Positions 53,630 to 61,584 of a stretch of 64,000 bases of DNA are shown piece after piece; positions within the stretch are counted from its first letter, which is position 1; every line of letters starts with the position of its first letter. Made by a program: the position numbers and the translations under genes. The notes below the pieces were generated by a model. That model made no database searches, was not told the DNA's origin, and saw only the letters and a list, made by a program, of their open reading frames with translations. Source of the stretch: Planctomycetota bacterium (GTDB lineage: Bacteria > Planctomycetota > UBA1135 > UBA2386); contig JADJPQ010000002.1 in assembly GCA_016713175.1 (NCBI GenBank), positions 248,001-312,000 of the forward strand, read 5' to 3'.

Positions 53630-53974
53630 ATGCCGGGACCCATCCTCCATGTCAGCGCCGTCGGCAGTTGCCCCCACGGCGGCCAGCTGAGCATCGCCGC
53701 GGGCGAGCCGCGGGTGCTGCTGAACGGCATGCCCGCGGCGACCATGGCCGACACTTACCTTGTGGCGGGCTGCCCGTTCCAGGTGCCGATCGGCACCGGC
53801 ACCAAGCCGCAGCCCTGCGTGCGCGTGCAGTTCACCGCGCCGGCGACCCGGGTGCTGCTCAACGGCAAACCGGCCATGCTGTCCACCAGCCCAGGCCTGT
53901 GCCAGTCCGCCGAGCAGATCCCGCAGGGCGCGGCGATCCTCAGTTCGTTGCAAACCCGCGTGGTGGCGACATGA
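53630..53974 (+). CDS. PAAR-like spike tip protein (Afp10-like)
   Basis: The 114-residue protein shows SCPHGGQLSIAAGEPRVLLN, GMPAATMADTYLVAGCPFQV and a second half with RVLLNGKPAM and SPGLC: the duplicated PAAR/DUF4150-like layout whose Cys and His bind metal at the needle tip. It has one of the strongest ribosome sites in the operon (AAGGAGG 9 bases upstream), in line with an 18-base gap instead of an overlap. Confidence 0.92.
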   Translation: MPGPILHVSAVGSCPHGGQLSIAAGEPRVLLNGMPAATMADTYLVAGCPFQVPIGTGTKPQPCVRVQFTAPATRVLLNGKPAMLSTSPGLCQSAEQIPQGAAILSSLQTRVVAT

Positions 53975-54333
53975 AGCACGTCTTTGCACCGCTGCGCATG
54001 GACGGCCGCGGCCGCACCGCGCTCACCGACCATGACCACCACGTGCGCGACCTGATCGAGCAGGTGCTGTTCACCTCGCCCGGCGAACGGGTCATGCGGG
54101 CCGACTTCGGCGCTGGCCTGGAACAGATGGTGTTCGCACCCAACTCCACGGCGCTGGCCGCCACTACCCAGGTGACCCTCGAAGCCCAGCTCAACGAGGC
54201 CCTGGGGCAACTGCTCGAGATCGCCGGCGTCGCGGTGGCGGCCGAAGACGCGGTGCTGCGGGTGGAGGTGCGCTACCGGATCCGTGTCACTGGCCAGGCC
54301 GGCGCCGCCAGCTTCACCAGGACCAGGCCATGA
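53971..54333 (+). CDS. gp25-like baseplate wedge protein (Afp9-like)
   Basis: The 120-residue protein has the gp25/TssE signature: HHVRDLIEQVLFTSPGERVM then RADFGAGLEQMVFAPNS, the PGER motif that starts sheath assembly, and VRYRIRVTGQ at the end. It links the baseplate to the first sheath ring. It overlaps both neighbours by four bases. Confidence 0.95.
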   Translation: MKHVFAPLRMDGRGRTALTDHDHHVRDLIEQVLFTSPGERVMRADFGAGLEQMVFAPNSTALAATTQVTLEAQLNEALGQLLEIAGVAVAAEDAVLRVEVRYRIRVTGQAGAASFTRTRP

Positions 54334-56738
54334 GCACCCCGCGGCAACCCTGGTACCGCTGCGGCCGGCAAGGCCGCAAGGACGCCGTGCGCGCCGCCGG
54401 CGGGCTCAACGGCATCGACTTCCTGGAGGTGGCGTCAGCCGACCAGCGCACGCTGGCGGTCACCTTCCTCGCGCCGTTGCCAGGCGAAGTCGGCGGCGTG
54501 CCGGCGGCACCGGCTCTGGGCCAGGAACAGATCGTGATCGAGGGCGGCCAACGCATCACCGGCATCCGCCTCACTGCACCACCGGTGGCCAGCGGCAACG
54601 TGCTGACGGTGACCGTGGACCGCGCCGGCGATTTCTCCAGCTACCGGCTGCGGCTGGTGGCGGGCGCAGGCAGCGCCGAACCGCCGGCGGGCTTCGATCC
54701 GCGTCTTGGCGCGGTGGAGTTCTCCTTCAAGGCCGCCTGCCCGTCGGAGCTGGACTGCCGGGTCGAGCCCGACTGTCCGCCACCCCACTTTCCCGACGTG
54801 GAGCAAGACCAGCTCGTCCGGGACTACCGCGGCTTCCGCCGCCTGATGCTGGAAAGGGTGGCCAGGACCGCCGACTGGCGCCCGTTGAGCCCGGCCGACC
54901 CGTTCCTGGCCGTGGTGGAAGCGCTGGCCTACGACGCCGACCAGCGCGCCTACCTGCAGGACGCGGTCCACACCGAGGGCTATCTCGCCACCGCCCGCAG
55001 CCGGATCAGCCTCCGGCGCCACGCGCGATTGGTGGACTACGCGGTCATGGACGGCTGCAACGCCCGCACCTTCGTGCACCTCGGCGTCGCCCAAGGCAGC
55101 GCCGCCGACGGCGCCGTCCTGCCGGCGGGCACCATGCTGTTCACCCAGCTGCCGGCGCGCACCACGATCGCCCCCGCCGACGCCGGCGATGCCCTGCAGC
55201 GACGGCCGACCGTGTTCGCGAGCCTGATGCCGATCACGCTGCACGCGGCCCACGGTGCGATCCCCATCCACACCTGGAGCGACGACCTGTGTTGCCTGCC
55301 CAGGGGCGCGACCAAAGCCACGCTGAAGGACGACCCGCGGCTGCACCTCGCGCCCGGTGACCTGCTGCTGCTGGAGGAGACCGCCGATCCGGCCACGGGC
55401 ATCGCCGGCGATGCCGACCCCGAGCACCGCCATGTGGTGCGCCTGCTGAGCACGACCCGCGCCACCGACCCGGTGGACGGCACGCCGGTGCTGGAGGTGG
55501 CCTGGCACGCCGCCGATGCCCTGCCGTTCCCGCTCTGCATCTCGGCGCAGGTCGCCACCAGCAGCGGCGTGGCGGTGATCGCCACCGCGTTGGCGCGAGC
55601 CAATGTGGTACCCGCGGACCACGGCCACACCCAGACCGGACTGCGGCTGGAGCCAGCGCGCATCGACGGCAATCCGCCGCGACCGCGCCTGCCGCTGGCC
55701 GGAATCACCCACGCCGTGCCATTCGATCCGGCCGCCGCCGCCGCCGAACCGGCGACGCGGTTCTTGCGCGCCAACGCCCAAGACGCAGTGCCGGTGGTGG
55801 CGCTGCACGACGGCACCGACCGCTGGTCGCCGCGACCGGACCTGCTGCAGAGCGGCCGGTTCGAGCCCGACTTCGTGGTGGAGATCGACACCGACGGCAA
55901 CGCGCAGCTGCGTTTTGGCGACGGCATCAACGGCAAACGGCCGGCCACCGGCACGCAGTTCGAGGTCTCGGTCCGCACCGGCAGCGGCCCCGAGGGCAAC
56001 GTCGGCCGGGACTCTTTGGTGCACGTAGTGACCGCGCTGACTGGCATCGACACGGTGCGCAATCCGCTGCCCGCCACTGGCGGCACCGCACCCCAGTCCG
56101 CCGCGAGCATCCGCAGCGAGGCGCCCGAGGCATTCAAGCGCCAGGAGCGTGCGGTGACCGCGGACGACTGGGTCGCCATGGCCGAACGTCATCCCGAAGT
56201 GGCGCGGGCGGCGGCCCACCTGCGCTGGACCGGGAGCTGGCACACGGTCTACCTGAGCATCGATCGCATCGGCGGCGGCCCGGTGCTGGCCGACCCGGCC
56301 TTCGTTGCCGACCTGATGGCACACCTGGAGCGCTACCGCATGGCGGGCCAGGACCTTGCACTGCGCGACCCGGTGTTCGCGCCGCTGCGGCTGGAACTGC
56401 TGGTCTGCGTGCGGCCCGACCACTTCCGCGCCGAGGTGGCCCGAGCTCTCACCGTCGCGCTGGGCACCGGCATGAGCACCGCCGGCCGCGGGTTCTTCCA
56501 TCCCGACGAGTTCACCTTCGGCCAGCCGGTCTATCCAAGCCGCATCCACCAGCGCGCCAGCTCCGTGCCCGGCGTGGCTTCGGTGGAGATCCGCGCGCTG
56601 GGCCGGCTGGGCGGCACGCCCACCAACGGCAACGACGGCGTGTTCCGCCCCGCCGCCCACGAGATCGTGCGACTCGACAACGACCCGAGCTTCCCCGAGC
56701 GGGGTTCCCTGTCCTTGGACCTGCGAGGTGGCCTGTGA
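54330..56738 (+). CDS. baseplate J-like protein (Afp11-like)
   Basis: The 802-residue protein has an N-terminal beta domain (about 1-150), then PFLAVVEALAYDADQRAYLQ near 190, the conserved helix that binds gp25. Baseplate J motifs lie at about 520-590: LRFGDGINGKRPATGTQFEV, GSGPEGNVGRDS, and PATGGTAPQSAASIRSEAPE. FKRQERAVTADDW is the next conserved block. It forms the baseplate wedge together with the next gene product. SELDCRVEPDCPPPHFP near 140 is a Cys-containing linker common in eCIS Afp11 proteins. Confidence 0.9.
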   Translation: MSTPRQPWYRCGRQGRKDAVRAAGGLNGIDFLEVASADQRTLAVTFLAPLPGEVGGVPAAPALGQEQIVIEGGQRITGIRLTAPPVASGNVLTVTVDRAGDFSSYRLRLVAGAGSAEPPAGFDPRLGAVEFSFKAACPSELDCRVEPDCPPPHFPDVEQDQLVRDYRGFRRLMLERVARTADWRPLSPADPFLAVVEALAYDADQRAYLQDAVHTEGYLATARSRISLRRHARLVDYAVMDGCNARTFVHLGVAQGSAADGAVLPAGTMLFTQLPARTTIAPADAGDALQRRPTVFASLMPITLHAAHGAIPIHTWSDDLCCLPRGATKATLKDDPRLHLAPGDLLLLEETADPATGIAGDADPEHRHVVRLLSTTRATDPVDGTPVLEVAWHAADALPFPLCISAQVATSSGVAVIATALARANVVPADHGHTQTGLRLEPARIDGNPPRPRLPLAGITHAVPFDPAAAAAEPATRFLRANAQDAVPVVALHDGTDRWSPRPDLLQSGRFEPDFVVEIDTDGNAQLRFGDGINGKRPATGTQFEVSVRTGSGPEGNVGRDSLVHVVTALTGIDTVRNPLPATGGTAPQSAASIRSEAPEAFKRQERAVTADDWVAMAERHPEVARAAAHLRWTGSWHTVYLSIDRIGGGPVLADPAFVADLMAHLERYRMAGQDLALRDPVFAPLRLELLVCVRPDHFRAEVARALTVALGTGMSTAGRGFFHPDEFTFGQPVYPSRIHQRASSVPGVASVEIRALGRLGGTPTNGNDGVFRPAAHEIVRLDNDPSFPERGSLSLDLRGGL

Positions 56739-59344
56739 CCGATTCCCGTCTGGACCCCTGCGGCTGCTGTGAGGGCACCATCGACATCACGCCGCTGCCC
56801 GTGCAGAGGCCGCCCGACCTGCGCAGCCTGAGTCGGCGCACCGGCAACCACGGTGCCTTTCGCGCCGCCATGATCGCTGCCCTGGCGCGCACGCCCGGAC
56901 TTTCGGGGCTGACCACTCGCGATCCGTCGGATCCGGCGATCGCGCTGCTGGACGCCTGGGCCGCCGTTCTCGACGTGCTGTCGTTCCACGGCGAACGCGC
57001 CGCCGACGAAGCCTACCTGGGCACCGCCACCGAACGTCTGTCGGTGCGGCAGCTCGCCCGCCTGATCGGTTACGAACTGGGCGCCGGCGTCTCGGCGTCG
57101 ACCCACCTGGCGGTCACCACCGACGAGATGGCGGGAGCGCCCGCCGAAGTCACCCTGCCCGCCGGCACGCGCGTGCAGAGCATGCCGGTCGGCGACGCGT
57201 TCCCCCAGACCTTCGAGACCGCCGAGGAGTTGACTGCACGCCCGGAGTGGAACGCCCTCCGTGCTCGCACGACCACCACCTACCAGCCGGCTGCCGGTGA
57301 CGCCGCGATCCATGTCGCCGGCACCGCCACCGCGCTGCGGGTCGGCGACGCCCTGCTGATCGTCGGCCCAGGGCGGCGCTCCGACCCGACCAGCGGACAG
57401 TGGGTGTTCCGCCGGGTCGGCGAGGTCCGCATCGTCGATGCCCAAGACGGCATCCCCGGCCACACCATCGTCACGCTGGACTCGCCGCTGCCCCAGAGCA
57501 CGCCCGGCGCCGGTGCCGAGCTCTTCGCGCTGCGCCAACGGGCCAACCTGTTCGGCTACAACGCGGTGCCCTGGGAGGCGGTGCCAACGGCGCTGCGCCT
57601 CGGCGAAGTCGACCCGCAGGTGCTGCAGATCGCCCCCGAGTTCCTGCTGGCGCCGCGCTTGCTACTCCGGGCGGGCGCCGAAGCAGCGGTCGCCGGCAAC
57701 GCCGAGATGGCCGGCAACCGAGCATTCGCGGAGGTCCAGAACAGGTTCTTGCCTGGCTTCTTCAAGGACCGCAGGAACGACTGGGCCGACGCGACCTTCC
57801 CTCAGGGCAGCAGCCAGATCGACCTCGACCAGGTACAGCCGGCGTTCGTCATCGGCGGCTGGCTGATGCTGCGCAACACCACCCATGAGGAGGTCTACCG
57901 GATCACCCTGGTGCAGGAGACCGCGCGCACCGATTTCATGCTGGCGGGTCAGGTCACGCGCCTCACCCTGGCGGGCAAGAACCTGCACCACTTCTCGCCC
58001 AAGGCCGGCGTGGTGTTCGGCGCCAGCGAGCGCTTGGAGTGGGGCGAACGCCCGATCACGGCGCCGGTCCAAGGCTTGGCAGTGACGGTAGCGGGCAGGG
58101 TGAAGGGCCTGACCAAGGGCCGCCTGTTGGCGATCACCGGCACCCGCGCCGACACCGGGGCGGCCCACGGCGCGGTCGTGGACTTGGAGCGGATCGAGGA
58201 CCTGGGCAACCGCAGCCGTTTGCACCTGGGCGGCGAGATCGGGGCACCGCTGCTGCCCCTCAGCGTGCGGATCAGCGCCAACGTCGTGCCAGCCACGCAC
58301 GGCGAGACGAAGACGGAGGTGCTCGGCTCGGGCGACGCCACCCTGCCGTTCCAGACCTTCAAGCTGGCCCATGTGCCGCTCACCTACATCAGTGCGCCCG
58401 TTCCGTCGGGCCGCCGCAGCACGCTGGCGATCCGGGTCAACGACGTGCTCTGGCACGAGGCCGCGTCCTTCCACGGCCAGCCGCCCGATGCCCGCATCTA
58501 CGTGGTGCGTCATGAGGAGGACGGGAGCGTTCTGGTGCGCTGCGGCGACGGCGTGCACGGCGCGCGTCTGCCCACCGGCAAACTCAACGTAACCGCCAGC
58601 TACCGCAGCGGAACCGGCCTCGCGGGCAACGTCGCCGCCGGCACCATCACCCAGCCGTTGACCCGGCCGCTGGGGCTTTTCGGCGTCACCAACCCGGTGC
58701 CTGCTACCGGCGGCGAGGACGCCGAGACCATGGCCGTGGCGCGACGCAACGCGCCGCTGGCGGTGACCGCCATGGGCCGAATCGTGTCGCTGACCGACCA
58801 CGAGGACTTCGCGCGGGCGTTCGCTGGCATCGGCAAGGCCCAGGCCCAACTGCTGTGGCTTGGCGAGCAGTCGCTGGTGCACCTGACGGTGGCCACAGCC
58901 GACGGCCGCACGCTGCTGCCGTCCGAGACCCTGTACCGGAGCCTGGTTCTGGGCATCGACGCGGTGCGTCACGCCGCCGGGCCGGTGCACCTGGCGGGCT
59001 TCGACCCGCTCACCTTCGACTTGCGGGCGCGTCTGGTGATCGAGCAAGACCACGACGCCGACGTGGCGCTGGCGGCGGCGCGCGCAGCGCTGGTGGCGGC
59101 GTTCGCCTTCGACGTCCGCGACTTCGCCCAGACGGTGAACGAGACTGAAGTGCACGCGGTGCTGCAGGCCGTGGCCGGGGTGACCGCGGTGATCCTCGAG
59201 ACGCTCCATGTCACGGGTGCGCCAGCGGTGCGCAATCCCCGCCTGTTCGCGCTGCCGGCCCGGGTCGTCGCCGGCGAGATCCTGCCGGCGCAGCTGCTGA
59301 CGGTGCGGACCTCTGGCATCACGCTGTTGGAGGATGCGTCATGA
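56735..59344 (+). CDS. second baseplate J-like wedge protein (Afp12-like)
   Basis: The 869-residue protein opens with CGCCEG near residue 9, then DPSDPAIALLDAWAAVLDVL and AYLGTATERLSVRQLARLIG, the Afp12-type N-terminus. The J-like core shows VRCGDGVHGARLPTGKLNV, GTGLAGNVAAGTIT, and PVPATGGEDAETMAVARRNA. A membrane of inserted beta domains lies at about 180-560. It is the second wedge partner. GTG start overlaps the previous stop. Confidence 0.9.
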   Translation: MTDSRLDPCGCCEGTIDITPLPVQRPPDLRSLSRRTGNHGAFRAAMIAALARTPGLSGLTTRDPSDPAIALLDAWAAVLDVLSFHGERAADEAYLGTATERLSVRQLARLIGYELGAGVSASTHLAVTTDEMAGAPAEVTLPAGTRVQSMPVGDAFPQTFETAEELTARPEWNALRARTTTTYQPAAGDAAIHVAGTATALRVGDALLIVGPGRRSDPTSGQWVFRRVGEVRIVDAQDGIPGHTIVTLDSPLPQSTPGAGAELFALRQRANLFGYNAVPWEAVPTALRLGEVDPQVLQIAPEFLLAPRLLLRAGAEAAVAGNAEMAGNRAFAEVQNRFLPGFFKDRRNDWADATFPQGSSQIDLDQVQPAFVIGGWLMLRNTTHEEVYRITLVQETARTDFMLAGQVTRLTLAGKNLHHFSPKAGVVFGASERLEWGERPITAPVQGLAVTVAGRVKGLTKGRLLAITGTRADTGAAHGAVVDLERIEDLGNRSRLHLGGEIGAPLLPLSVRISANVVPATHGETKTEVLGSGDATLPFQTFKLAHVPLTYISAPVPSGRRSTLAIRVNDVLWHEAASFHGQPPDARIYVVRHEEDGSVLVRCGDGVHGARLPTGKLNVTASYRSGTGLAGNVAAGTITQPLTRPLGLFGVTNPVPATGGEDAETMAVARRNAPLAVTAMGRIVSLTDHEDFARAFAGIGKAQAQLLWLGEQSLVHLTVATADGRTLLPSETLYRSLVLGIDAVRHAAGPVHLAGFDPLTFDLRARLVIEQDHDADVALAAARAALVAAFAFDVRDFAQTVNETEVHAVLQAVAGVTAVILETLHVTGAPAVRNPRLFALPARVVAGEILPAQLLTVRTSGITLLEDAS

Positions 59345-61566
59345 ACGACGACTCCGTGTTCGACCTGCTGCCTGCCCACCTGCGCGGCATGGACGACGAA
59401 TCGGGCGGCGTGCTGCGCGCCCTGCTGTCGGTGCTGGCGGGCGAGGCCCGTCATGTCCGCGACGACGCCTACGCCCTGCTGGACGACCTGTTCATCGAGA
59501 CCTGCGACGAGTGGCTGGTACCTTACATCGGCCGGCTGCTGCGGGTGCGGGCCCAGCACACCCTGTCGCGGGACGGCGTGTTCTCGGCCCGGGCCCGGGT
59601 GGCCAACACCATCCGGCACCGGCGCCGCAAGGGCACCCTGGCCGTGCTGGAGACGCTGGCCCGCGACGCCACCGGCTGGCCGACCCGGGCAGTGGAGTTC
59701 TTCGCCACGCTGGGCTGGACCCAGCACCAGCAGCATGTGCGGCCTGCCGCCCACGGCAGCGCCGATCTGCGGCAAGGCGACCTCGTGGAACTGACCGGCG
59801 GGCCGTTCGACGCGCTGCCTTACACCGTCGACGTCCGCAGCCTGGCACGGGGCGGGCGCCACAACCTGCCCCACATCGGCCTGTTCGTGTGGCGGCTGGA
59901 CAGCTACCACCTGGCGGCACGCACGGCGCGGCCGGCGGCCGATCCGCCGGACGGCCGTTACTTCGTCGATCCCCTGGGCCGCGACCGGCCGCTGTGCAAC
60001 CGCCCGAGCACCGAGGACTCCCCCGAGGGCATCGCCCAGGAACAACACGTCGGAGGCCTGCTGCGCCGCCGCCCGCTGCACGCCGAACTGGAGCAGCGCC
60101 GCCGGGCGTTGGTGGACAACGTGGCGCCGCCGGTGCGCTTCTTCGACGCCACGCCGCCGTTCCAGGTCTGGGTGCAGGACATGGCGGGCGCGCCCTTCAT
60201 CGAGGTGCCTGCCGAACAGATCCGCGTCTGCGATCTGACCGACCCATCGCCGGCGATCGCCGAGGGCTGGCATCGTCCGGCCGCCACCCGCACCTACGCG
60301 CCCACCGGCGGCGGCCCCGCCTCGGTGCTACCGATCCGCGTCGCGCTGGATCCGGTGCTGGGCCGCCTCGCGTTCCCGATCGGCGTCGTGCCCGCCGCAG
60401 TCCGGGTCAGCGCCGCGCATGCGTTCGCCGGCGACCTGGGTGGCGGGCCCTACGACCGCGGCAGCGACCTGGGCCAGCTGTCCCGGCGGCAGGTCGACTG
60501 GCAGATGGGTGTATCCAAGCGCTTTGCGCCGGTGCCGGGCGTGATCGTCGCCACCCTGGCCGAGGCACTGGCCGAGTGGAACGTACAGCCGCCGGGGCGG
60601 GTCGGCCTGATCAGCGTGATGGACAACGAGATCTACCAGGAGTCGCTTGTCAACGGCAGCCGGATCCAGGTCGGCGAGGGCAGCGAACTGCTCATCGTCG
60701 CAGCCGGCTGGCCCGAACTGCCGGTGGCCGGCGGCCCGCCGGGTCAGCTGGCGCGCCAGGTCGGCCGCATCGTGCGCACTGGCCTGCAGCCCGCTCTGCT
60801 CGGCGACGTCGCGGTGGCCGGCCTGGCACCCGGCAACAGCGACGCGCCCGGCACGCTGGTGCTGGACGGCCTGCTGATCGCCGGCCAGCTCACCGTGGTG
60901 GCCGACGGTCCCGCCAACCTCGGTCGTCTGCTGCTCAGCCATTGCAGCCTGGTGCCAGGCACGGGCGGCATCACCGTCGGCAGCGGCAACCAGGACCTCG
61001 CCGTGACGCTGGTGCGGTCCATCACCGGACCGATCGCCGCATCCAACACGGTGCCGGCGCTCACGGTCACCGACAGCATCGTCGATGGCGCCGGCAACCC
61101 GGCCATTGCCGCGCCCGGCGCCCACCTGGAGTGCAACGCCGCGACCGTCTTGGGCACGACGACCAGCAAGACCCTGGCGGCCACCGATACGCTTTTCACT
61201 GGCGTGATTGCCACCACCCGCACCCAAACCGGCTGCGTGCGGTTCAGCTTCGTGCCAAGGGGCTCGGTCACGCCGCGGCGCCACCGCTGTCAGCCCGACC
61301 TGCTGCTCGCCAACGCGCCGCCAGCCCAGCACCCCGCCATCGCGGCCCGCCTCGCGCCGGCCTTCGGTTCGACCGCCTTCGGCGATCCGGCCTACTGCCA
61401 GCTCGGTGAACTGGTGGCGGCGGAGATCGCCCAGGGCGCCGAGGACGGTGGCGAGATGGGCGCGTTCCACTTCCTCATGCAGCCGCAGCGGCTCGCGAAC
61501 CTCCGCAACGGCATCGAGGAATACCTGCGTCTCGGCCTGTCGGCGGGACCGATCTTCGTCACCTGA
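59341..61566 (+). CDS. phage tail-I-like baseplate protein with beta-rich extension
   Basis: The 741-residue protein begins VFDLLPAHLRGMDDESGGVL, then LLDDLFIETCDEWLVPYIG and RRRKGTLAVLETLARDATGW, typical of phage tail protein I (P2 gpI) and eCIS relatives. Residues from about 420 on read like a right-handed beta-helix (LVLDGLLIAGQLTVVADG, LGRLLLSHCSLVPGTGGITV, ALTVTDSIVDGAGNPAIAAP). The end (MGAFHFLMQPQRLANLRNGI, EEYLRLGL) is a conserved tail motif. The beta-helix may connect the baseplate to fibres. Confidence 0.85.
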   Translation: MNDDSVFDLLPAHLRGMDDESGGVLRALLSVLAGEARHVRDDAYALLDDLFIETCDEWLVPYIGRLLRVRAQHTLSRDGVFSARARVANTIRHRRRKGTLAVLETLARDATGWPTRAVEFFATLGWTQHQQHVRPAAHGSADLRQGDLVELTGGPFDALPYTVDVRSLARGGRHNLPHIGLFVWRLDSYHLAARTARPAADPPDGRYFVDPLGRDRPLCNRPSTEDSPEGIAQEQHVGGLLRRRPLHAELEQRRRALVDNVAPPVRFFDATPPFQVWVQDMAGAPFIEVPAEQIRVCDLTDPSPAIAEGWHRPAATRTYAPTGGGPASVLPIRVALDPVLGRLAFPIGVVPAAVRVSAAHAFAGDLGGGPYDRGSDLGQLSRRQVDWQMGVSKRFAPVPGVIVATLAEALAEWNVQPPGRVGLISVMDNEIYQESLVNGSRIQVGEGSELLIVAAGWPELPVAGGPPGQLARQVGRIVRTGLQPALLGDVAVAGLAPGNSDAPGTLVLDGLLIAGQLTVVADGPANLGRLLLSHCSLVPGTGGITVGSGNQDLAVTLVRSITGPIAASNTVPALTVTDSIVDGAGNPAIAAPGAHLECNAATVLGTTTSKTLAATDTLFTGVIATTRTQTGCVRFSFVPRGSVTPRRHRCQPDLLLANAPPAQHPAIAARLAPAFGSTAFGDPAYCQLGELVAAEIAQGAEDGGEMGAFHFLMQPQRLANLRNGIEEYLRLGLSAGPIFVT

Positions 61567-61584
61567 AGCCCACCGGACCTCCCC

